DNA of 64,000 nucleotides from Steromphala cineraria (GCA_916613615.1 OU744724.1:57481898-57545897); one strand, 5' to 3'; positions 34,520 through 46,033 are shown, counted from the first letter of the stretch. Notes: generated by a model not told the origin, from the sequence alone. Translations and numbers: made by a program.

Positions 34520-37500
34520 CTATGCCCGCATTCTGGCCCATTACCCCTATGTTGTTCTATTGGTGGTTCTGGTCGTCGTGGCAACATGTCTCGTAGTGTC
34601 CATTACAAGAGGAGAGAAGCTCAACTTTCAAGACCCGTTAATGGTAAGTGATTTAATCGAAGAATTCAGATACCATACAAAATAAGTAGTGGGCTTTTCA
34701 AGCTCGTCAATCTACTCAGGAAGATGAGCAATGACTGGTTGCAGTTTCTATTAATTTTAAGCATTGTCAGCTTCTACCACCAAGCTAAATTCTCAAAGCT
34801 AAATGATTTGAGATAAACCTAAACCATAAAAGTGTCATAAATCCTTAATTTGATACCTGCCTACAACAAATCAAAGGTCAAGGTCAAAGCATGGCCAGGA
34901 CTGAAATATGGTAAAGCTAAAATGCTTTAACACTATTACATATTATCATTACATGATTGTGTGACCTTGTATGTCAAAGGTCAAGGTCATAAGATATGAG
35001 TTATTTCCATGTATACATCCATTTTGGCTATATCTTTATCCCATTAACCTTTTCAGAATTCATATACATGTCAAATTGGTTATAAATGTCAAATTGGTTA
35101 TACATGTCAAATTGGTTATACATCTGGGAAATTATTTTGACATGTTCACATTCAAAGTCAAAGGTCAAGGTCACGAGTTAAAGAATCACAAAAACAATCC
35201 TTGAAAACACAATAACCTGGAAAGTTTTTGTCCCTTCTTGTTCTTTCTCAGAGGTATTCCAGTGCACAAGTTTAGCATATTTTTGCAATATGTTTTGGAT
35301 TGAATATATTCAAGTTCTGAGGTATTCTCAAATTCTCAAATTTTTCAATTTAGGACATTAAGGAACCAATCTGGTGGGACTATGTCTTGTTGTTCATGTG
35401 TATTCCCATTCCTTGCAGGGTTTTGAACCACGGGGAACCGAACTGAGTGAAAGGACTGTTGCCTATGACAACCTAATCGACAACATCGGGGGCAAGGCTA
35501 GTTTGCTTCCCTTCGACTACCAGGCGAATGAACAAATCCGGGAAAGAAGTAAGAAAAGGAATAAAAAAAAGAAGAAACAAAAAGGAAGAAAAAACAAGAA
35601 GAAAGGAAAAAATGATGAAGACATAGAAAATACAACAGATAGCTTTGTCACGCTCAAAGCAGAAGTCGAAAATCAATATCTATGTGGAATTCCATGTAAG
35701 CATTTGTTAAACTAATAACTTCTATCATTATTATCGTTTGTATCAAAATTTCTATTCATATGTCTGAATTGTTTAAAAGTAACATTTCATCCTCCAAATA
35801 ATAGATACTTACAATTTGTGAACAAAAGCAATAAAACAAAAATGGTGTCCATATCCAGTGAGTCTGTAAACTAATTTTACATTTAAGAGCAGATATTTGA
35901 TCATTGATGCATCACAATCTTCTATGTGTTCCTGTTTATAGCTATTAGAAAAATCAAGCATTTGATATGTTAAAGGGGCAGTAGCACATTATTTGATAAT
36001 TTTATATTTTAAAATTTTCACTGATAATTGTATGTTAATGCTTTATGTATTATTTTGAAAGTGTCACAAATTTATTACACAAGCCAATAATCCATTGTCA
36101 GAGGACAAAGTATGAAGATTCACATAAAATCCATTGGCGGCCATTTTGTGTGAACACCTTTAATTCATTTTGTGTAAGAAAAAGGAATTGCATGGCTGAA
36201 CTTTACATTATATATTTGATTTATTACTGCTTCATTTAATTTAAATACCTTGTCTTTCAATTGGAACCATTTATTTTCATTTTTCTGACATCACCTTATA
36301 TTCCCCCTAAGATTGTGCTACTGCCCCTTTAAGACAAACCTTGGCCAGTATATAACATTTTGATGGTTGTAAAGGTTGAATTTTATATATCATTATTTCT
36401 TATAAAAATCTTCAACCTATATGTTATGTGATCAATTTGATAAATTAAGGAAATCGAAGAAACTACAGTGCAAATGACTCTTATGTTTATTATTCATTTG
36501 TTGCAGATAAGGACTATGCTAGAGTTGTGTTCAAAACTGTGGATAGAAGCACCTTGTTCACCTTGGCAAATATCCGTGCAATGTGCAAGATGGAGACCGA
36601 CTACCTGTATTCCAATTCAATCTTCAAGGGCAAGTGTATAACTCGTCAAGGAGACCAGTGCTGTAGAAGTTGGTCCTTAGGTTCATATATAGCCCTGCTT
36701 AGCAACAGATCCAGCTGTGAGTCAATAACAGAGTCCGATGTTGAAGATGTGCTTGGTCTTCTGAGATCATGTGTCCAATTCTACCGGAACTACTCCTTGG
36801 GAGTTAACTGTGATTACTCTGAAGATGCCTGGTACATAGACGTGAGTTACCCTCAAGACCATTGTCCCGGTGTGCCCAAACAATGCACGAAATACAATGC
36901 AGTGTTCCATATCTTCCATCACCTTGTTGACGTCCATTTTGTTGAAAATATTGCAGCTAACTCTTCGCCACATTTGACGTACGCCATCACTTTTTTCCCA
37001 GTCATTGGGAGTTCCTTGGATGTGTACAAGTATATGGAGACTCTTCCAAGGTCATTTAGTGGAGTTGAAATTGCAGGAGCTAAATTTGATCTCAAGCACA
37101 TTTTATTCCAGGATATGTTAAAATCGGACACAATATGGCTGGCCTCTGCTGGATGTGTTATCTTTTTAGCCATGTGGCTTTATTCTGCATCAATATTCAT
37201 CACCGTTATGACGTTTTTAGCCATGTTTTGGGCTCTTACTGTTGCATATTTCTTATACATGTTTGTGTTTGAAATCAAATTTTTTCCTTACATGAATATG
37301 GTAACTGTCATTGTTATGATTGGCATCGGTGCTGATGATGTCTTTATATACTGCAAAGTCTGGCACCTTGCAAAATCGGAGAAAAATAATGGCACCTTGG
37401 AAAAAATTGTGAATGACACTTTGCGCCATGCGACGTTATCGATGCTAGTGACAAGCTTGACAACAGCTGCGTCATTCTATGCCAACTATATAAGCGACAT

Positions 37501-39481
37501 CACTGCCATTCAGTGCTTTAGTATATATGCCGGAACAGCTGTTATGTGCAACTTCCTTCTAACCTTAACATGGATACCAGCCACCATCATGCTTTATGAA
37601 AAATGGTGTAATTTTTGTGTGTGTTACAGTCACGAGTTCTACACAGATGACAATAGTGTTTGTTATTATTTGTGTCGAATCCCTTATAGGATGTTTGAGA
37701 CCCTCACAGAATGGTCAAGGATATTTTTTGAAAAAATTCTTCCATGCCTTGTCATCCGATTCCGATATGTTTGGCTGTTTTTGTATGGAGGTCTTGGCAT
37801 ATGTGGAGTGATTGTGATATTTTACAACCCCAAGTTAAAACTTCCATCCACCCAAAAGTTCCAAGTGTTTTCTTCTGATCACTGGTTAGAAAAGTATGAT
37901 TTTGAATTGAGTGAAATGTTCAGATTTGAAAAAATGACTGAGGATGATATTCCTGTTATGCCAATTACTATCATTTGGGGAGTACGGGCAAAGGATACTG
38001 GAGATAGATTGGATCCTCAAAGCAAAGGACAACTTGTGTATGACACAGATTTTGATATTGCGGAAGATAGCTCTCAAAGATGGCTGTTGGATTTCTGTTC
38101 ACGATTCAGACGATCAGAGTTTTACTTGAATTCCCCTGGATTACAGTTAACCAACTGCTTCTTGGAAAACTTTGTGAATAAGTACATGAAGGTTCCATGT
38201 ACAAAACAGACACGGCCATGTTGCAATGAAACTGCATTCCCTTTCCCAAAGTCTCAGTTCCATAAATGTCTCCGGCGCTACGTGCCACAACTTCATCGGA
38301 CCCCGGCAGTGCTCTACAATAAGCATTCACCAGGACCTCGCTTCTCTAATGGCAAAATCAGTGCCTTCCTGGTGGAGTTTCTGAGCAATGAACCTTTCAG
38401 CCATTCCTACGAGAGGATGAAGCAGTTCTATCTGAAGGTCAACCGATGGGTGACTGAGGAAATGGTGCAGGCGCCAGCCCAGATGAGGAATGGTTGGTTC
38501 TGGACAGACCTCAAGTTCTACGATCTTCAGAACAGTCTTGCAAAAGGAACTCCTCTTGCGTTTGGAGTTTCCTTATCTGTAGCAGCTATTGTAGCTTTTT
38601 TCACCACACTGAATATCTTGATCAGCTTCTATGCCATTATATCTATTGCCTGTATCATTGTCGTTACAGTTGCATCACTGGTGCTACTTGGATGGGAGCT
38701 AAATATTCTTGAGTCTGTGGTCATAACAGTAGCTATAGGCATGTCAGTGGACTTCACCCTACACTATGGAGTTGCCTACAGGCTCTCCCCAGATCTCGAC
38801 CGAGAAATGAGAGTTGCTTGTTCAATCGGCCGAATGGGGAGTGCTGTTGCTATGGCTGCCCTCACAACATTCCTTGCTGGTGCATTTATGATGCCCTCCA
38901 GTGTATTAATCTACCAGAAGTTTGGGACTTTCTTGATGCTTCTTATATCTGTAGCATGGATATACTCAACATTCTTTTTCCAATCACTGCTTAGGATTAT
39001 AGGACCTCAGGGAGGATTTGGCCAGTTCCACTGGCCTGCATCAGACTGTTGTACACCGCCGGTGCGGGAACATATAGACAAGACAGTATATGCCATGTCA
39101 GAGTCCACGCTATCCAGCTCCAGTACAAGCAACCCAAACCATATCAGTACCGAGATTCATGAACTGGAACCTCTCACTGAGGGCCATGAGTCTCATCATC
39201 GACATTCCCATCACCATCATCACCACCATCACCATCGCATGAGGTCAAAAGGTGCTTACTCCCATATGAGGGCAAAGAGCCCGAGTAAATATGAGTCAAA
39301 ACGAGGAACTTGCGTGACTTTTGAACCCTCCTCAGACACACAGACATCTGAGGTCATCATTGAGCAGCCAGAGTTGCATGAACCGATGGATTCTGGAATC
39401 CTGTCTGGGATATCTCAAGCAGACACGGAACCCAGCGATGGGAAAGAAGAATCCTGGTCAAAACGAGATGAGGCTCTATGA
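34520..39481 (+). CDS. DISP1: Dispatched homologue (Hedgehog release RND transporter)
   Basis: Exons are 34520-34643, 35419-35695 and 36507-39481. Acceptors are 'ttctgttacag', 'ccttgcag' and 'tgttgcag'; donors are GTAAGTG and GTAAG. Phases join exactly (split codon T|AT = Tyr). With the candidate microexon the protein is 1126 residues. TM1 is at about 10-33, after SYARILAHYPYVV. The signature QDPLMGFEPRGTELSERTV spans an exon junction. A large Cys-containing loop follows, then a sterol-sensing-domain block of TMs (about 345-500) with GIGADD (Asp 412/413). TM7 is at 556-575, the second loop at 576-815, and TM8-12 at 816-966 with GMSVDF (Asp 884). These three Asp are the RND ion-relay positions. 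The cytoplasmic tail holds a His-rich run. The family exports cholesterol-modified Hedgehog from producing cells. The choice of DISP1 over its paralogues is tentative. A GTG near 36527 is internal and not the start. Confidence 0.93.
34850..35235 (+). mobile_element. Fragment of the AGGTCA-rich Helitron-like element (intron of Dispatched)
   Basis: About one 433-bp core unit, matching 21360-21720 in order ('gtcaaaggtcaaggtca', 'catgttcac', 'atcactaaaaaattcctt' relatives). An 18-bp direct repeat, 'atgtcaaattggttatac', occurs three times at about 35068-35121 and is absent from the other copies. It lies between Dispatched exons 34520-34643 and 35419-35695. Confidence 0.75.
35970..36332 (-). mobile_element. 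TTAA MITE (family 1), copy in Dispatched intron
   Basis: TTAAAGGGGCAGTAGCACAT at the left and GTGCTACTGCCCCTTTAA at the right, 363 bp. Inverted relative to copy a. It sits in the intron 35696-36506 and leaves both splice sites clear. Confidence 0.8.
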
Positions 39482-39751
39482 GATCCTGACCTTTCATTTT
39501 CAAAGCTTGCTTAGTGCTAAGGTAGTTGTAAGTACCATATTGTAACATTGGCTTACAACTAACAAAGCACTAAGAAGGTTTCAGAAATCTAGAATCTGTG
39601 AATTTAAGTTTAATCTTATTGAAATTAAATTCTGTCTTTGTAAACTTGCAGACATTTAAGGAGATTTAGAGATCAGAATGACCATCTTATGAATCTTTAA
39701 TGTCCAATCATCGGGTTCTGAATGTAAAAAGCAATATAGATCTTCAATCCT
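39482..39751 (+). other. Dispatched proximal 3' UTR
   Basis: Follows the TGA at 39479-39481. No AATAAA was seen before the TIR element; the first one is inside that element at 39759-39764. A donor-like GTAAGT at 39528-39533 ('agttgtaagtacc') could allow 3' UTR splicing. Transcript end is unknown. Confidence 0.45.
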
Positions 39752-40555
39752 CAATCTAAATAAATTTAGATCAACAGGTTTTATATTTGGTCATACATGT
39801 TGATCTAAGATTGGCCCGTAAGGCGGGTCATCCCAGTGACCTCTGAAATCAGCCGCTCGGCCAATCAGAAAAGTTGCCCTATCTCGCTGGAAGTTAAAAC
39901 AACTCAGCAGCACATCTTTTGAAATGGATGGTGTTCGGAGCTCTGTCATTTGGAGCGGAGTAGAGCGATGAATTATCCGATTGCTTGGATGTATTAATAG
40001 ATTATATTTTTTCTTTTTAAAATTATTTAGCGTATTTGCTAGTTGTCAATGACAAATGATGATTGCACATCGCACAGATACTAACGTGGCGAATAATAAT
40101 CATAAAGTTAGAGCATGATAAATGTCAATATTTACGAAAATCCTCTTGCAAGGGGAGGTAACTCCTTTTGATCAAACTCGTTTGTACTTATTTCTTTTAT
40201 TTCCATCCAAATAATTAAAAAAATATTGATTTTTTGTCAATCATAAATCTAAATATATTTCATACAACCAAAATAAAATCAACCTACCGATATTTTTCTT
40301 ATCAGTATCAAAAACAAGATATATTTTTCTCAAGGCACACTATTATTGAGAACAGCCATAAGCTATTATATGTTTCTTCCGTTCACACCTTGAATGAGCG
40401 ACTATGAACTGTTTGTGACGTCGAATTTGATTGATCAAATCGCGAAATCCTTATTTGCATACGAAAGGTCACCGGGACGACCTCTCACACTGGTCAATCT
40501 TAGATCAACAGTATGACAAAATAAAAAATCTGTTGATCTAAATTTATTTAGATTG
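39752..40555. mobile_element. Long-TIR element with perfect 9-bp target duplication, 804 bp
   Basis: The arms are about 95 bp. The left reads CAATCTAAATAAATTTAGAT, CAACAG, then 'gttgatctaagattgg'; the right end is its inverted copy. TTCAATCCT flanks both sides (39743-39751 and 40556-40564), a perfect 9-bp duplication. No transposase is present. Each arm contains GATCAACA and TGTTGATC, so arms can also fold on themselves. Assigned to Mutator-like elements by TSD length and TIR size (inference). It lies 270 bp past the Dispatched stop codon. Confidence 0.85.
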
Positions 40556-40564
40556 TTCAATCCT

Positions 40565-41121
40565 AAGCTTTGGCTCCGCCAAATAATAGCCCGATCTGAT
40601 TGGCTGTAACTGAAATCCTAACATTCTGATTCTCTCAAAAGTGTCCTTAGATTGTTGGCAGTAAGACTCGGTTTAATTCTAACTGGATTTTAGTTAATTA
40701 CACTGTTGATATATGTTAATCACATATACACAATTTTAACTTTTTTTATTAATATCCTTTTTACTATGGATTTGCTTTTGCCCATGTCTTTATTCTTGCT
40801 TTACATGTAATCAAATTTGTTATGTGTTGCCAGAAAAAAATAATGTATTTACAATCAAAAATTCTAGGAAATGGCTTAATTCAAATCTTAAAGTTTTCCA
40901 ATGACATATATTTTGTATATTTCAACTGCAAATACCTAGTTTTAAAATATATTTTATCTTTACAAAAATCATATTTATCAAAAGATGTCTATCTGCCAAA
41001 CACTGAAAACAATAAAGTACATCATTATTAATGTTGGTGATAATATATATGGTTATAGAGATAGATTTTCCTAAATCCATAGAATGAGACGGTTGATAGC
41101 ATTCATGAGGATATATTATCA
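40565..41121. other. No gene seen
   Basis: AT-rich. An AATAAA at about 41011-41016 ('aacaataaagtac') could serve as a distal polyadenylation signal for Dispatched. Confidence 0.4.
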
Positions 41122-41200
41122 TACCTCGGACAGGCAACACTCTCTGCACTTCATTCCACAAGTGTTCAATAGGGTTTAATTCAGGACAAGTGACCTCTAT
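41122..41200 (-). pseudogene. Tc1/mariner transposase C-terminal scrap
   Basis: The minus strand reads CPELNPIEHLWNEVQRVL followed by PVRG. This is the diagnostic Tc1-family block (usual form SPDLNPIEHLWDEL) holding the third catalytic acidic residue of the DDE triad. Similarity does not extend convincingly either way, so it is a short relic and not a gene. Confidence 0.7.
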
Positions 41201-41353
41201 ATCATTGTATTGATTTTATTCAGTAGTTGTGGCAAGATGTTGAAGAACCCTTTCCAGTTGAAATTGGCAGTTGCCTTCTTGCAAAAATTTGTTTTACCTG
41301 AGGTCTGTCACTGTCATAATGAGCGAATGATTCACAAAGACCGTTTTTTTGTT

Positions 41354-41703
41354 TTAAAAGGGGCAGTAGCACGTTTTTTGAATATTTTACATTTTTCAGT
41401 AATAATTGACCGTTTATGCTAAATGTATTATTTTAATAGTGTCAAAAATATCACTACACAAATCAATCATCCATAATCAGAAAACAAGTTATGAGGTTTC
41501 ACCTAAAGTCCATTGGCTGCCATTTTTATGTGAACCCCTTTAATTCATTCTGTGTGAGAAAAAGGAATCGCATGGCGGAACTTTCCTTTACATATTTGAT
41601 TTATTACTGCATTATTTACTTTTAATACATTGTCTTTCCATTGGAACCATTTATTTTCATTTTTCTGACATGTTCCACCCAAAACGTGCTACTACCTCTT
41701 TAA
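41354..41703 (-). mobile_element. TTAA MITE (family 1), diverged copy
   Basis: Left TTAAAAGGGGCAGTAGCACG, right ACGTGCTACTACCTCTTTAA, 350 bp. The right end has two or three substitutions. Confidence 0.75.
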
Positions 41704-41778
41704 TGACATCATCTTCAGCGTAACAGCCTGTACAATACCTGTATGTCAGTCTAACAGTGACTTCAATATTGGTGCATT

Positions 41779-42142
41779 TTAAAGGGGCAGTAGCACGTTT
41801 TTAGGAAGAAAATAAGGTGATGTCAGGAGAATGAAAATTAACGGTTCTAATTGAAAGACAATGTATTTAAACTAAATGGAGCAGTAACATTTCAAGTATA
41901 TAACGTAAACTTTAGCCATGCGATTCCTTTTGCTTACAAAAAATGAATTAAAGGTGTTCACACAAAATGGCCGCCAATGGATTTTAGGTGAATGTTCATA
42001 CTTTGTTCTCTGACTATGGGAAATTTGCGTGTGTAATGAGATTTTTGACACTAGCAAGATAATACATTTAGCATTAACATACAATAATCGGTGAAAATTT
42101 GGAAATATAAAATTATCAAAAAACGTGCTACTGCCCCTTTAA
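41779..42142 (+). mobile_element. TTAA MITE (family 1)
   Basis: Left TTAAAGGGGCAGTAGCACG, right CGTGCTACTGCCCCTTTAA, 364 bp, same length and orientation as 978-1341. It lies 75 bp from an oppositely oriented copy. Confidence 0.8.
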
Positions 42143-43896
42143 AGCTGTAGATTAACAGATTAATTAACAGCTCATAATTTTGATTAGAGTCATATTGACA
42201 TAATTCAAGCATTTTACAATAGAACTTTAGTCCACAACTGTTAAAACAACAAAGTTCCTTGAAAAATAGAAAATTTAATATTTCGTGTTTCTTTTGGTGT
42301 TTCTTACAGAATAATTACAATTTGTTTCCAAATATTTCTTTTAAGAAAAACTTAGATGTTAAGAGTAAGGTAAAAAAAACATAGTGTTGATATTTTTACA
42401 ATAGATGCATAACTTATTTTGTCAAGAATTTTGAAGGAATTTGGTCAAGGGGGTCGCTGGTTTAGAAAAATGTTGGTTAAGGGGTTTTGTGGTTTAAGAA
42501 AGTTTTTGAAAGGGGATATTGGATCAGAGAAATAATGATTTCAATAATATCTTTCAGGGACTATCAATTCTAAAATAAATGAGTTTATATAAGCTATCTC
42601 CAGAATCTATATTCTGACCATAATTCAAGGTACTATCTTTGTGCTTTATGTGTTTTATGATGTTTATATGTAACAATTACCATATTTGTGTTGTGACATC
42701 ATTTCCTACTTTCTGTTTGTTTATTTCTCTGAAAATGAGCCTGCTGGCATGAGAAATGTGCAATAATAATCATTTTTATGTACATTACGAGCTATAATCA
42801 TACATTTTTATGACAGGTCTGTATTTCGAATGATGTCATTATTCTTTATTTCTATGTGCTAGAATCATTTATTAGTGTTGATATTTCATTCATTTCTTCA
42901 CAATGTACAATGTTTTCTATATCTTATGGCACACATTTCTTACCAATATTTTACATTTTACTTAATACAACTCAGTCTTAATAGGTGTAGTGTGCAGGTC
43001 AGATGCATAATGTCATGCACTTCCAAATATCTGTGGTTTGCATCATTAAGTTTTAGTACTCTTGGTCATTTGGATTACAAGATGAAACAAACAGAAACTG
43101 ACTCAGTTCAAATCTACAATAATTTTCCTTAAAAGCTGTTAATCTAACTGGTTAAGGAATCTTCTCACATAATTTACCAGTAATGGCAGTGTATAAAATA
43201 GATTGGAAACTTAGCCTGCCCTGAAAATTAATTGGTCAATTCCTAAGGGGAAAATAAAGAAAATGTTTGAAAAGTTACCAGTCCTGACCAAAAAGTAACC
43301 AGTCAGGGACTGGCGCACGGGCTATATTTTTTAACACTGGTAATGGGTTATCACACTGTTTGAATTGATGAAAATCGTTCAATTTTAGTTCTATAAATAA
43401 TTGTATCACACAAGTTGAAAAGAAGTAAAGTAAGGGAATCAGGGGCTGCAAAGGAGCTGTTGCAAGCTTTTCTGGTTAAATTTTCCTCTTTGGAAAAGGG
43501 CTAATATTCTTTTCTTGTATACCCAAAAATGTGGCTGTTATTTAGGTTCCTAATCAAATAACCCTACCATAGCTTAATTAATGTGACTTGCCCCCTTATT
43601 CAGTTATCGATGTTTTAAAACGATACAATTTCTTTGACAGTGATCTTAATTTAGGCACATTAGTCTAAATTATGTTAATTTTGAGGTGAAAATGTTACAT
43701 CTTTTAGCTAAATTAGTTAATTCACATTTGAAGGTATATGACAGGTTTGGTTTAAATCCTCTGGATTTAATATCCATCTAATATCACTTCTTTGGGTCCA
43801 GGTTCTCAGGATGAGAAGCTACTGAGAATGTCCAGGGGGGAACAATCTCATTAAATTCAGGGCTATCATCATTGATACCTCGCTGCTTTCTGAACT
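42143..43896. other. No gene seen
   Basis: The plus open frame at 42875-43132 is AT-rich without a recognisable domain. No repeat identified. Confidence 0.45.
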
Positions 43897-44087
43897 AAGA
43901 ACATCTTCCTATGCAAAGCCTAAAACACCAGCTTTGAACTGTCAGTTTTATGCCTTGCAGCAGACCCTTGAGTATCCAGTGCTTGCTCTCTAGCTAACTA
44001 TGAGATAACACTGATATCAGCACAGAAAATCCAAGGGTATGCAGCAGAAACTAGCGTTTTAGGCTTTGGGTAAGGAAGATGATCTCA
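43897..44087. repeat. Imperfect foldback repeat
   Basis: 'catcttcctatgcaaagcct' with 'aaaacaccag' is matched in inverted form by 'ctagcgttttaggctttggg' with 'taaggaagatgatc'. Inner arms ('cagcagacccttgagtatcc' / 'atccaagggtatgcagcaga') continue the pairing. Possibly an old foldback element. Confidence 0.5.
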
Positions 44088-44711
44088 GTAATGCTTATGG
44101 GCCATGTCAGTCGACCTGAGAATTCCATCAGCTCTTAACTGTTATTAGGGACCCCTGTAATTCATGGAAGATGAAAGGTACATAGCAGCCTAACATGACC
44201 TACAACTACTCAGATCAGAAATGCAATGACATATGAGTGATATGGCTCTGATGTTAGTGGAATTGTGGGAAAATGGCAAGAAAATGGTAATTATAAGGTA
44301 AGACAATGAGATAGAAGGCTAAGTTTGTGTGTTCTGTCTCTGTATAGAGAAGCTTGTTGGGAGGTATGTTTCTCTGTGCCTCTTTCTAAGGGTTTACTAT
44401 ACTGTACATTTCTCAGAGCTCATATTTTTATGAACACAAATACGCTTTGTTAATAAACATTTATAAAATATTCAGCAAATGTATTTGTTTTAATTTCAAG
44501 GTATGATGGGTTTGAAGACCCTTTGCAAATATGATTTTAAATAGATATGCAAAACCTATATCACATCTATCCTATCTGCCAATTTATGACATTTGTTTCA
44601 TAGATTTGAGTGAACAAAACAAGTTAAAATTGTTTGTCAAATGATAACAAACAAATCACCCTGTCTTCTAAGTGTCACTGAATGTCTAAAAACGCATTCT
44701 GAAATTTCGCG
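44088..44711. other. No gene seen
   Basis: Nothing recognised on either strand. Confidence 0.5.
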
Positions 44712-45048
44712 TTAAAGGGGCAGTAGCACGTTTTTTTTATAATTTTATATTTCAAAGCTTTCACTGATCTTTGTAAGTTAATGCTTTATGTACACAAGCC
44801 AATCATCCACAGTCAGAGGACAAAGTATGAGGATTCACAGACAATCCATTGGGGGCCATTTTTTGTGAACACCTTTAATTCATATTTTGTAAGAAAAAGG
44901 AATCGCATGGCTAAACTTTAGGATATATATTTGAATTATTACTGCTCCATTTAGTTTAAAATACATTGTCTTTCAATTGGAACCATTTATTTTCATTTTC
45001 CTGACACCACCTTATATTCCTCCTAAAAACGTGCTACTGCCCCTTTAA
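44712..45048 (-). mobile_element. TTAA MITE (family 1)
   Basis: Left TTAAAGGGGCAGTAGCACG, right ACGTGCTACTGCCCCTTTAA, 337 bp. An internal deletion of about 25 bp near 44790 distinguishes it from the 363-bp copies. Confidence 0.8.
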
Positions 45049-45138
45049 AGTGTAACAAGTAATGGGACATCATAATATTTGATACCCTTTTGCATATAAA
45101 AATAAACGAAATTTAATAGGAGTAAAGCTTATTTGCAG

Positions 45139-45243
45139 GAAGAAAAAAATGATGCGTCTCCTGATGAGAGTTGTGAACATCACCCTGGAGACAAGATCAA
45201 CATTGTTCCTAATGAAATGGAAGCACATTTCTGGGAACAATAG
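45139..45243 (+). CDS. Possible orphan 3'-terminal coding exon
   Basis: After a credible acceptor ('gcttatttgcag', ending 45138) an open phase-0 frame runs 34 codons to TAG at 45241-45243. It starts EEKNDASPDESCEHHP, continues GDKINIVPNEMEAHFWEQ, and is rich in acidic residues. Its composition is unlike the AT-driven frames nearby. It could be an alternative last exon of Dispatched or part of an unseen gene. A 34-codon open frame is also likely by chance, and no polyadenylation signal follows closely. Confidence 0.25.
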   Translation, partial: EEKNDASPDESCEHHPGDKINIVPNEMEAHFWEQ

Positions 45244-45376
45244 AAACACGAATATTACATTTTCTATTTTTCAACTTTGTACTTTCAGGCTAGTTGTCAT
45301 TGCAAATGTACGTAAGTTGCTGAAAGGAAAAGAAAACACATTTTGTCTACATATGCATATTGCTTCTTTCACTCTT

Positions 45377-45545
45377 GGGGTGGGATAGCACAGTGGTTAA
45401 GGCGTTTGGCGTCAGACCAGGTCTGTGGTTCAAATCCTGCCAGGCGCCCAGCAAATTTGTCTGCAGTAGAGAATTGTTCTACACACGCAGTCGGGTTTCG
45501 GTTCAATGCTACACATGATTTAAGCGCAGTACCACCCATAGTTCG
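45377..45545 (+). mobile_element. tRNA-derived SINE (or tRNA pseudogene)
   Basis: 'tagcacagtggttaagg' (about 45386) matches the pol III A box and D-arm. GGTTCAAATCC at 45427-45437 is a perfect B box, about 41 nt downstream as in a tRNA. The anticodon loop would read TCA, and acceptor and T-arm pairing is poor, so this is not a working tRNA. A non-tRNA body follows, with its end undefined. Confidence 0.55.
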
Positions 45546-45672
45546 CTAATTCAAGCCGATGCTTGCAGGTTTCACGGCAATGCAATGCCACAATACAATC
45601 TAGTGAAATTTTGCTGTAATGTTTACATTCGGAAGTCCTATGTTACATCTAGCAAGTTACTCAGTCAGTTGT

Positions 45673-45731
45673 GAGCATTGGCAGAATCGACCAATGAAAA
45701 AGAGCATTGGCAGAATCGACCAATGAAAAAA
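45673..45731. repeat. Tandem duplication, ~30 bp x2
   Basis: 'gagcattggcagaatcgacc' plus 'aatgaaaaa' occurs twice back to back. Confidence 0.9.
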
Positions 45732-45775
45732 GAACTGTAACGTGGGACTTACAGAAGGAGTCTTTCAACCTAGTA

Positions 45776-46033
45776 CATCCTGTCTCAGGGTACGAATGTT
45801 ACGCTAACTTCACTAATCTGTACCCTGGTCTCAGAAGCTAGATTCGCTTGCGCGGCAGACTTCAGATATAGCCCATCAAATAATTTTCTTGTTGACATTT
45901 TATCGAGAAGGTGGCGAGAAAATGATTTGATTGGCTATATCCCAAGTCGGGTCGTGCGAGCGAATCTAGCTTCTGAGCCCAGAGTACAGATTAGTGGAGT
46001 TAGCGTAACGTTCGTACCCTGAGATAGGATGCC
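45776..46033. mobile_element. Foldback element with ~120-bp inverted arms
   Basis: The left arm CATCCTGTCTCAGGGTACGA through 'agaagctagattcgct' is the inverted copy of the right arm, which ends TCGTACCCTGAGATAGGATG. The terminal CATCCT is shared with the 28878-29314 element. The flanks 'acctagtac' and 'ccctagctac' may be a decayed 9-10-bp duplication. Confidence 0.65.

Noticed and set aside
35374..35418. ATG at 35374 as the Dispatched start
   Set aside because: The sequence before 35419 is intron. The acceptor CCTTGCAG and in-phase join to QDPLM from 34520-34643 recreate the conserved DPLMGFEPRGT motif.
45386..45445. Functional tRNA gene
   Set aside because: A and B boxes fit, but the anticodon would be TCA and the acceptor and T stems do not pair. 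A SINE or tRNA pseudogene is more likely.
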